This document shows, piece after piece, positions 1-6,325 of a stretch of 11,987 nt of DNA. Each line of letters starts with the position of its first letter. Position 1 is the stretch's first letter. The position numbers were made by a program, and so were the translations under genes. The DNA comes from an uncultured Ruminococcus sp. Lineage in GTDB: Bacteria > Bacillota > Clostridia > Oscillospirales > Ruminococcaceae. The notes beneath the pieces are model-generated. The model did not search any database. It saw nothing but the letters and a program-made list of their open reading frames with translations, and was not told the origin of the DNA. The stretch is from positions 1-11,987 of the forward strand of contig CAMWXM010000074.1 in NCBI GenBank assembly GCA_947178195.1, in the 5' to 3' direction.

Positions 1-691
1 CTTCTTCATGACAGAACACCTTTACGACCTTCTGACCATTCATTATCTCTTCAATAAAACCCTCAGTTTTTCCAAGTGCAGTTTGTTGACGGAAAAAATA
101 TTTCGCAGAACCGCCACCTATTTTTTTGGTCACAAAATACATGATAACGACGCCGAGCATTACAACTAATGTCAGCCACAATGAAAAATAAATCATTATA
201 CAGAAAACAGTAATAACCGAAACTGACGAAATAAGCAACTGCGGAAAGCTCTGAGATACCATTTGTCGAAGCGTATCAATATCATTGGTATAATGACTCA
301 TAATATCGCCGTGGTTATTAGTATCAAAATACTTAATGGGCAGACGCTGCATACCGTTAAACATCTTAACACGTAGCTTTTTCAGTGTATTCTGAGTTAT
401 AATTGCCATAAGCTGATTGTATGCAAGCGCTGACAACATGGATAAAATATAGAAAGCAATCAGTATTCCTACAAATAAAAATATTTTGGAATCAACCGCA
501 TTCCAGTCTCCGCTTTTCCAGCTTTCTTCCACAATTGCGATAATATTCTGCATAAAAATTGCGGGAATCGAACTGACTATTGCACTGAACAGGATACAAA
601 CAATAGTGAGCGGCATCATGACCGGATAAAATTCATGTATAGTTTTTAGAAGTCGTTTGATAATACCTTTTTTTGTTTTTTTATGCTTCAT
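1..691 (-). CDS. ABC exporter half-transporter, second subunit (partial: N-terminal membrane domain only)
   Basis: The first ~230 codons of a type IV (ABC_membrane) exporter half-transporter are visible; the rest, including the whole nucleotide-binding domain, lies beyond the left edge. The start is the ATG at 691-689, preceded by AGGTG with a 6-nt spacer, and it overlaps the last 11 nt of the upstream exporter gene, so the two are co-translated. After a basic N-terminus (MKHKKTKKG) come hydrophobic segments near residues 25-45 and 65-85. A conserved intracellular-loop region follows with YFDTNNHGDIMS and TNDIDTLRQ, then two more membrane segments. The visible part ends in KVVKVFCHEE, the usual second coupling-helix region. 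Family knowledge: such adjacent, overlapping halves form an export heterodimer (BmrCD, LmrCD, TM287/288 type). I infer that this subunit carries the catalytically competent Walker A/B/His, because its partner's are degenerate; that part is out of view. The exported substrate cannot be predicted. Confidence 0.93.
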   Translation of the reverse strand, partial: MKHKKTKKGIIKRLLKTIHEFYPVMMPLTIVCILFSAIVSSIPAIFMQNIIAIVEESWKSGDWNAVDSKIFLFVGILIAFYILSMLSALAYNQLMAIITQNTLKKLRVKMFNGMQRLPIKYFDTNNHGDIMSHYTNDIDTLRQMVSQSFPQLLISSVSVITVFCIMIYFSLWLTLVVMLGVVIMYFVTKKIGGGSAKYFFRQQTALGKTEGFIEEIMNGQKVVKVFCHEE

Positions 692-2426
692 CCTGTTCAC
701 CTGCCTTATTCTGAGAAGTATAAATTTCCCGGTAAATATCATTATTTGCCAAAAGCTCATTGTGCGTTCCTACAGCGTTGATTTTTCCACTATCCATGAC
801 GATGATTTTATCAGCATCTTTTACAGAAGCTGTACGTTGTGCAATAATAATTTTTGTTGTTTCCGGAATATATTCCCGCATTGCCTTACGAATACTTGCA
901 TCGGTTTTTGTATCTACTGCACTGGTAGAATCGTCAAGAATGAGAATTTTTGGCTTTTTTAATAATGCTCTTGCAATACAGATACGCTGCTTTTGTCCGC
1001 CTGATACGTTAGCGCCGCCCTGCTCGATATATGTATCATAACCGTCGGGAAACTGTGAAATAAATTCATCTGCACATGCCAGCTTACACGCCTGTATTAG
1101 TTCATCGTCTGTTGCTTCTTTATTTCCCCATCTGAGATTATCTTTTATAGTACCTGAAAACAAAATATTTTTCTGTAAAACAACTGCGACTTGATTTCTG
1201 AGCGTTTCAATGTCATAATTCCGCACGTCAATTCCTCCGACCTTAACGCTGCCCTTCGTTGTGTCATAAAGTCTTGAAATAAGCTGTATCAAAGATGATT
1301 TTGAAGAACCCGTACCGCCGATGATACCGACGGTTTCACCGGAATTTATTTTCAGATCGATATCTGAAAGAGCCATTCGCTCTGCCTTTAAAGAGTATTT
1401 AAAGCTGACGTTTTCAAAGCTTATCGAACCGTCCGCAACTTCGTATATCGGGGATTCGGGATTTGACAGAGTACTTTTCTCAGTTAATATCTCGGCAATT
1501 CTCTTACCGGATTCAGCAGCCATTGTAATCATTACAAAAATCATAGAAAGCATCATAAGACTGCTGAGCATCATAAAGCCATATGTCAGAAGAGAAGAAA
1601 ATTGACCTACGTCAAGATCAACTCCATGTGAAGTAATGATCGTGTAAGAACCGAAAGACAAAATAAAAATCATATTAACATAGAGGCAAAACTGCATAAG
1701 AGGGCTATTAAAAGCAAGTATTCTCTCTGCTCTTGTAAAATCATTGCAGACATCTTCGGCAGCAGTGTTGAATTTTTTCTGTTCATAATCTTCACGAACA
1801 AAGGATTTGACAACTCGCATACCTTTGATATTTTCCTGTACAGAGTTGTTAAGATTATCATATTTTCGGAATACTTTTCTGAATGAAGGCAGGGTTTTAT
1901 AAATAATAATTGCCAGTCCGGCAGTCAGAAACGGTATAACAAACAGAAAAATCCATGCCATTTTTCCTCCCATGACAAATGCCATTACAAGAGCAAATAT
2001 TATCATCAAAGGCGCACGTATCGCACTTCTGATTATCATCATAAAAGCGTTCTGCACGTTAGTAACATCTGTAGTCAGACGAGTAACCAGCGAGGAAGTC
2101 AGGAATTTGTCGATATTTTCAAATGAATATGTCTGGATATTGTAAAACATGTCCTTACGAAGATTTTTTCCCAGTCCACAGGAGGCTTTAGCACATGTTG
2201 AGCCTGCTATTGCTCCGAACATCAGCGACAGTACAGCCATAACCACCAATATAATGCCGTACCGGATAATAATATTCAGTTCACAGCCTGCTTTGATCTC
2301 ATTTACAAGCTTTGCAATAAGGAACGGAATAATGCATTCCATGACGACCTCTAATGATACCAATATCGGCGTTGCAATCGCAGATTTTTTATATTCTCTT
2401 ATGCTTTTTGAAATCTCTTTTATCAT
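681..2426 (-). CDS. ABC exporter half-transporter with degenerate ATP site (permease-ATPase fusion)
   Basis: A 581-residue half-transporter in the plasma membrane, full length for the family. Residues ~15-310 form a six-helix exporter domain, with a coupling loop around residues 195-215 (ENIKGMRVVKSFVRE). Residues ~335-570 are the nucleotide-binding domain. Its motifs depart from consensus: the Walker A region reads GGTGSSKSS (370-378), so Ser375 stands where the invariant Gly before Lys376 belongs. The Walker B region is ILILDD, with Asp499 replacing the catalytic Glu. The switch position is Gln530 (IIIAQR) instead of His. The Q-loop (Gln418), signature VSGGQ (474-478) and D-loop SAVD (502-505) are intact. 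This is the asymmetric pattern known for the degenerate subunit of heterodimeric exporters, whose intact signature completes the partner's active site. It is likely co-transcribed with the next gene (11-nt overlap) from the promoter at 2652-2680. The SD-like GGAAAGGA is rather far (13 nt) from the ATG, and a short upstream ORF ends only 2 nt before it, so translational coupling is possible. Multidrug or peptide export is a guess. Confidence 0.95.
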   Translation of the reverse strand: MIKEISKSIREYKKSAIATPILVSLEVVMECIIPFLIAKLVNEIKAGCELNIIIRYGIILVVMAVLSLMFGAIAGSTCAKASCGLGKNLRKDMFYNIQTYSFENIDKFLTSSLVTRLTTDVTNVQNAFMMIIRSAIRAPLMIIFALVMAFVMGGKMAWIFLFVIPFLTAGLAIIIYKTLPSFRKVFRKYDNLNNSVQENIKGMRVVKSFVREDYEQKKFNTAAEDVCNDFTRAERILAFNSPLMQFCLYVNMIFILSFGSYTIITSHGVDLDVGQFSSLLTYGFMMLSSLMMLSMIFVMITMAAESGKRIAEILTEKSTLSNPESPIYEVADGSISFENVSFKYSLKAERMALSDIDLKINSGETVGIIGGTGSSKSSLIQLISRLYDTTKGSVKVGGIDVRNYDIETLRNQVAVVLQKNILFSGTIKDNLRWGNKEATDDELIQACKLACADEFISQFPDGYDTYIEQGGANVSGGQKQRICIARALLKKPKILILDDSTSAVDTKTDASIRKAMREYIPETTKIIIAQRTASVKDADKIIVMDSGKINAVGTHNELLANNDIYREIYTSQNKAGEQDEA

Positions 2427-2428
2427 AC

Positions 2429-2557
2429 TTATGAAACAATCCTTTCCGTCTGCAAATGTTTGTTACTTTCTTTTTTCATCACAATCAAATAAACAATGGA
2501 TAGTGCAATTGCTGTAAAAGATATCTGCCATTTATAGCTGGCTTTGATCTGAAACAT
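2429..2557 (-). CDS. Possible small single-TM protein (42 aa) leading the ABC exporter operon
   Basis: A 42-codon reading frame lies between the exporter promoter and the first exporter gene, stopping (TAA) 2 nt before the exporter ATG. The product begins MFQIKASYKW, has one hydrophobic stretch at about residues 12-27 (QISFTAIALSIVYLIV) and ends in a polar, charged tail (KKESNKHLQTERIVS). That is the layout of a small bitopic membrane protein. The frame is closed upstream by TAG, so it is not the tail of a longer intact gene. Against it: no convincing Shine-Dalgarno sits before the ATG, the nearest GGA being about 17 nt upstream inside a hairpin. It could be a genuine small accessory peptide, a device coupling translation to the exporter, or the remnant of a larger membrane gene. 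I do not recognise a family. Confidence 0.4.
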   Translation of the reverse strand: MFQIKASYKWQISFTAIALSIVYLIVMKKESNKHLQTERIVS

Positions 2558-2572
2558 TACATGAGCAATAAG

Positions 2573-2608
2573 AATCCGTACTTTTTTATTCTAAAGTACG
2601 GATTTTTT
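2573..2608 (+). terminator. Hairpin with T-tract; lies in the exporter operon's 5' leader
   Basis: A perfect 12-bp inverted repeat (AATCCGTACTTT at 2573-2584, AAAGTACGGATT at 2593-2604) with an 8-nt loop. On the plus strand it is followed by TTTT then a T-rich run, so it has intrinsic-terminator form for rightward transcription. No plus-strand gene ends to its left, however. On the minus strand it falls in the 5' leader of the exporter transcript, without a T-tract behind it and about 15 nt before the small-ORF ATG. There it would act as a leader hairpin rather than a terminator. It may block antisense transcription from the left. Confidence 0.5.
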
Positions 2609-2651
2609 GTTATTTATTTTCAGTCTGAATATATCTATCAGTATTTATTAC

Positions 2652-2680
2652 ATTATATCATGAATTTGATGCAATGTCAA
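2652..2680 (-). promoter_or_regulatory. Consensus sigma-A type promoter for the ABC exporter operon
   Basis: Read on the minus strand, TTGACA (2680-2675) and TATAAT (2657-2652) are separated by exactly 17 nt, a perfect match to the housekeeping consensus. The start of transcription is expected near 2645, giving a leader of roughly 90 nt to the small ORF. Such a strong promoter usually needs repression. An imperfect palindrome, CATGAATTTGATG, lies in the spacer and could hold an operator, but no regulator gene for it is visible here. Confidence 0.85.
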
Positions 2681-2741
2681 CAGTTACATAAAGATTTACA
2701 CGAAAATCAATTTTATTCAAGAGCGAACGATCTGTATTCTG

Positions 2742-2788
2742 TTTTTTTAAAAAAAGTACTTGACAAATAAAAATAAATATGATATACT
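2742..2788 (+). promoter_or_regulatory. Strong promoter of the GntR-ABC operon with AT-rich upstream element
   Basis: TTGACA (2760-2765) and TATACT (2783-2788) are separated by 17 nt. Immediately upstream is a T7A7 palindromic tract (2742-2755), the sort of A/T run that acts as an UP element or bends DNA. The transcription start is expected near 2795, inside the inverted repeat described separately. The leader to the GntR start codon would be about 88 nt. Confidence 0.85.
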
Positions 2789-2831
2789 GTATGTGTTGTA
2801 CATCGAATACAACACATACACAAGGTACAAC
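2788..2831. promoter_or_regulatory. Probable GntR (YtrA-type) operator: 13-bp inverted repeat over the transcription start
   Basis: TGTATGTGTTGTA (2788-2800) and its exact reverse complement (2808-2820) flank a 7-nt spacer and overlap the last base of the -10 box and the start site. This is the place where a dimeric repressor would block transcription. A further inverted partner, GTACAAC (2825-2831), matches GTTGTAC (2795-2801), so a second half-site arrangement exists. The GntR protein encoded directly downstream is the obvious ligand-responsive autorepressor. That assignment is inference from position and symmetry. Confidence 0.75.
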
Positions 2832-2882
2832 TCATGCATCAGAGTATTAAATTTTCAATCTATTCAGAATGGAGGTCTTGAG

Positions 2883-3284
2883 ATGTTCCAGATAGATTCC
2901 ATGTCAAGGAAACCTGTTTATGAACAAATTATCGAGCAGACAGAGCGAATGATCCTGACGGATATTTTAAATTCCGAAGATCAGATGCCCTCTGTACGCA
3001 GCGTATCCATGACAAATTCAATAAATCCCAGAACAATATTAAAGGCGTATACCGACCTTGATAACCGTGGTCTTATACAATCGGTTCCGGGAAAGGGATA
3101 TTTTGTTTGCAATAACGCAAAAGAAAATCTTATGCAAAAGGGGAGAGAGAAATTGAAGGATCTCAGCAAGCTTATAAGCGAGCTTTTCATGTCGGGGATA
3201 ACCAAGGAAGAGATAGTAAGCTTCATTGATGAGGTGTTCAATGAAGTAGAGAAAAATAAACAAACAGGAGGAGATACAAAATGA
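2883..3284 (+). CDS. GntR-family transcriptional regulator, YtrA subfamily
   Basis: A 133-residue repressor of the short YtrA type. Residues ~9-77 are a winged helix-turn-helix with the family's hallmark stretch: MPSVRSVSMTNSINPRTI (35-52), the linker KAYTDLDNRGLI and the wing GKGYFV. Residues ~85-125 form a short helical C-terminal region rather than a full FadR or HutC effector domain. The start is the ATG at 2883, preceded by GGAGG (2871-2875) with a 7-nt spacer. A longer reading of the frame back to a TTG at 2760 would start inside the -35 box and is not credible. The stop overlaps the next start (ATGA, 3281-3284), so it is translationally coupled to the ABC ATPase. Family knowledge: YtrA-type regulators repress their own ABC-transporter operons, often in response to envelope-active compounds. 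The effector here is unknown. Confidence 0.95.
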   Translation: MFQIDSMSRKPVYEQIIEQTERMILTDILNSEDQMPSVRSVSMTNSINPRTILKAYTDLDNRGLIQSVPGKGYFVCNNAKENLMQKGREKLKDLSKLISELFMSGITKEEIVSFIDEVFNEVEKNKQTGGDTK

Positions 3285-4201
3285 TTAAAGTTAACAATTT
3301 AAGCAAGCGTTTTAACGATTTTATAGCCTTAGAAAACGTAAGCTGTTCTATCGGTTCCGGTTGCATTTACGGAATGGTCGGCTCTAACGGAGCTGGCAAA
3401 TCAACTTTTTTGCGTGCTCTTACAGGTGTTTATCAGCCGGATTCAGGCAGTATTACCATAGACGGCGAGCCGGTCTGGGATAACCCCAATGTAAAGCACA
3501 GAATTGCCTATGTTCCCGATGAATTGTATTTTTTAGGTGGTTCAAATTTAAAGCGTATGAAAAAAATGTACGCTGCTTTGTATCCTGATTTTGACGCAAA
3601 CAGATTTGACGAGCTTTGCTCAATGCTGGAGCTTCCGAAAAATAAGCTTGTCAGCCAGTTTTCAAAGGGAATGCGCCGTCAGGCGGCGACCATACTTGCA
3701 CTGTCCTGTAAGCCGGATTATTTGTTTTTTGATGAAACCTTTGACGGTTTAGATCCGGTTATGAGAAATTTTGTAAAAAAGCTGATATGCGAGGACGTTA
3801 TCGAGCGTGAGGCATCGGCTATTATAACTTCTCATTCTCTCCGTGAGCTTGAGGATATATGCGACCAGTTAGCGCTGCTTCACAAGGGCGGACTGGTACT
3901 GGAAAGCGATATTGAAAATCTGAAAACCGCTCAGTTTAAGATACAGATCGCTTTTCACGAGCCTTTTGAGCAGTCGAAATTCGAGGGTATTTCTATTTCT
4001 CATTTTGAGAAAAACGGCAGTGTTGCTAATATGATAGTAGGCGGAGATAAAAACGCTATTGTAGAAAAGCTGAAGGCGATGAATCCTATTCTGCTGGACG
4101 TTCTTCCCATGACTTTAGAGGAAATATTTACTTATGAAATGGAAACACTTGGATATACCTTTCAGATAGAGGGAATAAACGAAGGGAGCGATAAAAAATG
4201 A
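3281..4201 (+). CDS. ABC transporter ATP-binding protein (YtrB-like)
   Basis: A 306-residue cytoplasmic ATPase. Walker A is GSNGAGKST (34-42), the signature is the divergent FSKGM (127-131), Walker B is YLFFDE (147-152) with catalytic Glu152, the D-loop is GLDP (156-159) and the switch His is H185. At the Q-loop position the sequence is AYVPDE, with no Gln. A Pro-acidic sequence there is common in ATPases paired with ABC-2 permeases. Residues ~215-306 are a C-terminal extension beyond the core fold. The start has a strong AGGAGGAGA site (3266-3274). It overlaps the GntR stop by 4 nt and its own stop overlaps the permease start by 4 nt (4198-4201), so the three form one translational unit. It powers the adjacent permease. 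The substrate is unknown. Confidence 0.95.
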   Translation: MIKVNNLSKRFNDFIALENVSCSIGSGCIYGMVGSNGAGKSTFLRALTGVYQPDSGSITIDGEPVWDNPNVKHRIAYVPDELYFLGGSNLKRMKKMYAALYPDFDANRFDELCSMLELPKNKLVSQFSKGMRRQAATILALSCKPDYLFFDETFDGLDPVMRNFVKKLICEDVIEREASAIITSHSLRELEDICDQLALLHKGGLVLESDIENLKTAQFKIQIAFHEPFEQSKFEGISISHFEKNGSVANMIVGGDKNAIVEKLKAMNPILLDVLPMTLEEIFTYEMETLGYTFQIEGINEGSDKK

Positions 4202-6285
4202 ATAATAATAAATCGATTTTTTCAGTAAAGCTAATGCTTGAGGGATTCCGTCAATGTAAGCTGATAGGAATTTTTGCTTTGATAATTATGATGCTCGGTG
4301 CTGTATTTATTCCGTTAACAGCCGTTGTAGATAGTGTCAATCCAGATGATATTGTTGCAATTGCAGTGGAAGCATCAGAGGCAAATATGTTATTAGTGTT
4401 AGCCATACCGGCAGTCGCTTTAATGACATTGGTATTATTTCATTTTTTGAATGTCCGTTCGGCTTCAGATATGTACCATGCGCTGCCACATAAAAGAATT
4501 TCAGTTTATTTAAGCTATACAGGCTCAGTGCTTCTCTGGACTATTATCATAATTCTGGCAAGTACGCTGACATCGATAATAACCTCGCTTATATGCAGCA
4601 AATATATGGCGCTGGTATTTCCGACTGTTCTGCCTTATGCATTTTCGGTATTTTTAATTTGTTTACTTGTTGTGGGCGGCATGCTGGCTGCTATAAATCT
4701 TACAGGTACGGTATTTACAAATGTTATACTTTCGGGATTGATTTTATTTCTTCCACGTGTCAGCTTTATGATATTGCGTTTAGCAGTATTTGACAGTATA
4801 CCGTTCTTTAACGACAGTACCTTTTACGGCGGAATTTTCGGAACGGAAACCAATCTGCTGTTTGGTCTGGCTTCGGCAATTATGGATATCGGAGGAAGCT
4901 TTAATAATGTTTTCCGTCCGGAATGGCATTCGATTATTTATACATTGGTTCTGGCTTTGATATACTTATCTGTTGGCGCATGGTTATTCTGCCGCCGCCG
5001 CAGCGAAGCCGCAGGACAGTCTGCTCCTACAAGAATGCATCAGCATGTTTACCGCATTATAGTGACAATGGCATACTGCATTATTGTGACTGCCGCCCTG
5101 ACAAATGATATAAACGATAACTATTTAAGCGGCGATGATATTGTAATGTTTATAATACTTTATCTTATAGCAGTTTTGATTTATTTTGCATATGAACTGA
5201 TAACTACCAAAAAGATACGCAATCTGATAAGCTCGCTGCCCGGACTGGCGCTGGTAGCAGGACTTAATTTAGGTCTTGCAGTTGGAATAGGAAGCGTAAG
5301 AAATTATATTGTAGACAATCATCCTGGAGCTAATGAAATAACAAGCATTTCTATGGGCATAGACAGCTACTATCTTGAAAAAAATTCATATTGGCAGTTT
5401 AAATCTTATGTAGATATGAAATGTCAGGATATAGAAATTGCCGATAAGGAAGTAATTTCATTGGTTGTGGAAGCTCTTGAGGACAATATTAAAACTTATA
5501 AATCAGGAATAGAGTCATATTACAATAAGTATTATGGTCCGGTGGATTCGTATGTTCAGTATCCGTTTACAATTCACATGGATAATGATGATATAGAGCG
5601 TATTGTAATGGTGACGGCAGAGGATTCTGAAAAGATTTTAGCCGCTTTCGAGAACGTTCCCGAATTTGCGGCAGCATGGAAAAATCCACCGAAACCTATT
5701 TCTATGAAAACTATGACAATATCCTCTGACGTAAACTGTGAATTGGATAATGAAACGGAAGAAAGAATATATAATATTTATCGTCAGGAATTACAGGAGC
5801 TGTCTTTCAGCGATATTTACGAAAGCTATAATGTCGAGCCATCTATTATATCATTTAATTATACTTTCAGCGAAAACGGATATACAAAAGGTATAACCTG
5901 TCCTGTGTACAAGGGATTAATGAACAAGACCACAGAAGCATATTATGAAGCGGTATATGATTCTCAGGCAGAAAACAGAAGCAAATTCAAGGAATTATGT
6001 GAAAGCGGAGAATATAATATTGACATGAATCTTCACGGAGAAAACGCTGAGGGAGATGTAATATATTATTATGGTTCGACTCCAAGCAATGCCATTGACG
6101 GCAAGGAATTTTATTCTCACATAAGCAAATACATCAAGGACGAACCGATTAAAGAGAGCGGTATACATGCAGTAATATTCATATATTCGAGTAATTATGA
6201 TGATACGATTTGCCTGAGCCTTTCTGTGGATAAGTCTATTCTTATGGACGATTATATCAGGGAGAATTATACGACGGATTATTGA
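4198..6285 (+). CDS. ABC-2 type permease with large extracytoplasmic C-terminal domain
   Basis: A 695-residue membrane protein, the transmembrane partner of the preceding ATPase. Hydrophobic segments are at about 21-41, 66-84, 104-133, 146-168, 174-195, 243-265, 285-301, 313-332 and 346-366. Between the second and third is the family-like loop RSASDMYHALPHKR (87-100). Residues ~367-695 contain no further membrane segment and are rich in Tyr, Asp, Glu and Asn, so about 330 residues probably lie outside the cell. This tail resembles what I recall being named DUF6449 in clostridial permeases, but I cannot confirm it. The start is the ATG at 4198 within the ATPase stop, with GGGAG 9 nt upstream. 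The arrangement suggests export of, or sensing and defence against, an envelope-active compound. No peptide substrate gene is visible. Confidence 0.88.
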   Translation: MNNNKSIFSVKLMLEGFRQCKLIGIFALIIMMLGAVFIPLTAVVDSVNPDDIVAIAVEASEANMLLVLAIPAVALMTLVLFHFLNVRSASDMYHALPHKRISVYLSYTGSVLLWTIIIILASTLTSIITSLICSKYMALVFPTVLPYAFSVFLICLLVVGGMLAAINLTGTVFTNVILSGLILFLPRVSFMILRLAVFDSIPFFNDSTFYGGIFGTETNLLFGLASAIMDIGGSFNNVFRPEWHSIIYTLVLALIYLSVGAWLFCRRRSEAAGQSAPTRMHQHVYRIIVTMAYCIIVTAALTNDINDNYLSGDDIVMFIILYLIAVLIYFAYELITTKKIRNLISSLPGLALVAGLNLGLAVGIGSVRNYIVDNHPGANEITSISMGIDSYYLEKNSYWQFKSYVDMKCQDIEIADKEVISLVVEALEDNIKTYKSGIESYYNKYYGPVDSYVQYPFTIHMDNDDIERIVMVTAEDSEKILAAFENVPEFAAAWKNPPKPISMKTMTISSDVNCELDNETEERIYNIYRQELQELSFSDIYESYNVEPSIISFNYTFSENGYTKGITCPVYKGLMNKTTEAYYEAVYDSQAENRSKFKELCESGEYNIDMNLHGENAEGDVIYYYGSTPSNAIDGKEFYSHISKYIKDEPIKESGIHAVIFIYSSNYDDTICLSLSVDKSILMDDYIRENYTTDY

Positions 6286-6325
6286 TATTAATAATATTGA
6301 TTAATTCTTAAAACAGGAGTTAGAC

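Noticed and set aside
657..2517. Several plus-strand frames of 60-120 codons across the ABC exporter gene
   Set aside because: They lie antisense to a clearly coding gene with intact family motifs and have no ribosome binding sites.
2645..2700. Operator for a MarR-type regulator in the exporter promoter spacer
   Set aside because: The palindrome CATGAATTTGATG is imperfect and short, and no MarR gene is nearby; kept only as a remark.
2561..2770. 69-codon plus-strand frame in the divergent promoter region
   Set aside because: It runs through the hairpin and both promoters, has no ribosome binding site and looks like low-complexity AT-rich translation.
2760..2882. N-terminal extension of the GntR regulator from a TTG at 2760
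   Set aside because: The TTG is part of the -35 box, the extension would be upstream of the transcription start and would cover the operator; ATG 2883 has an ideal GGAGG.
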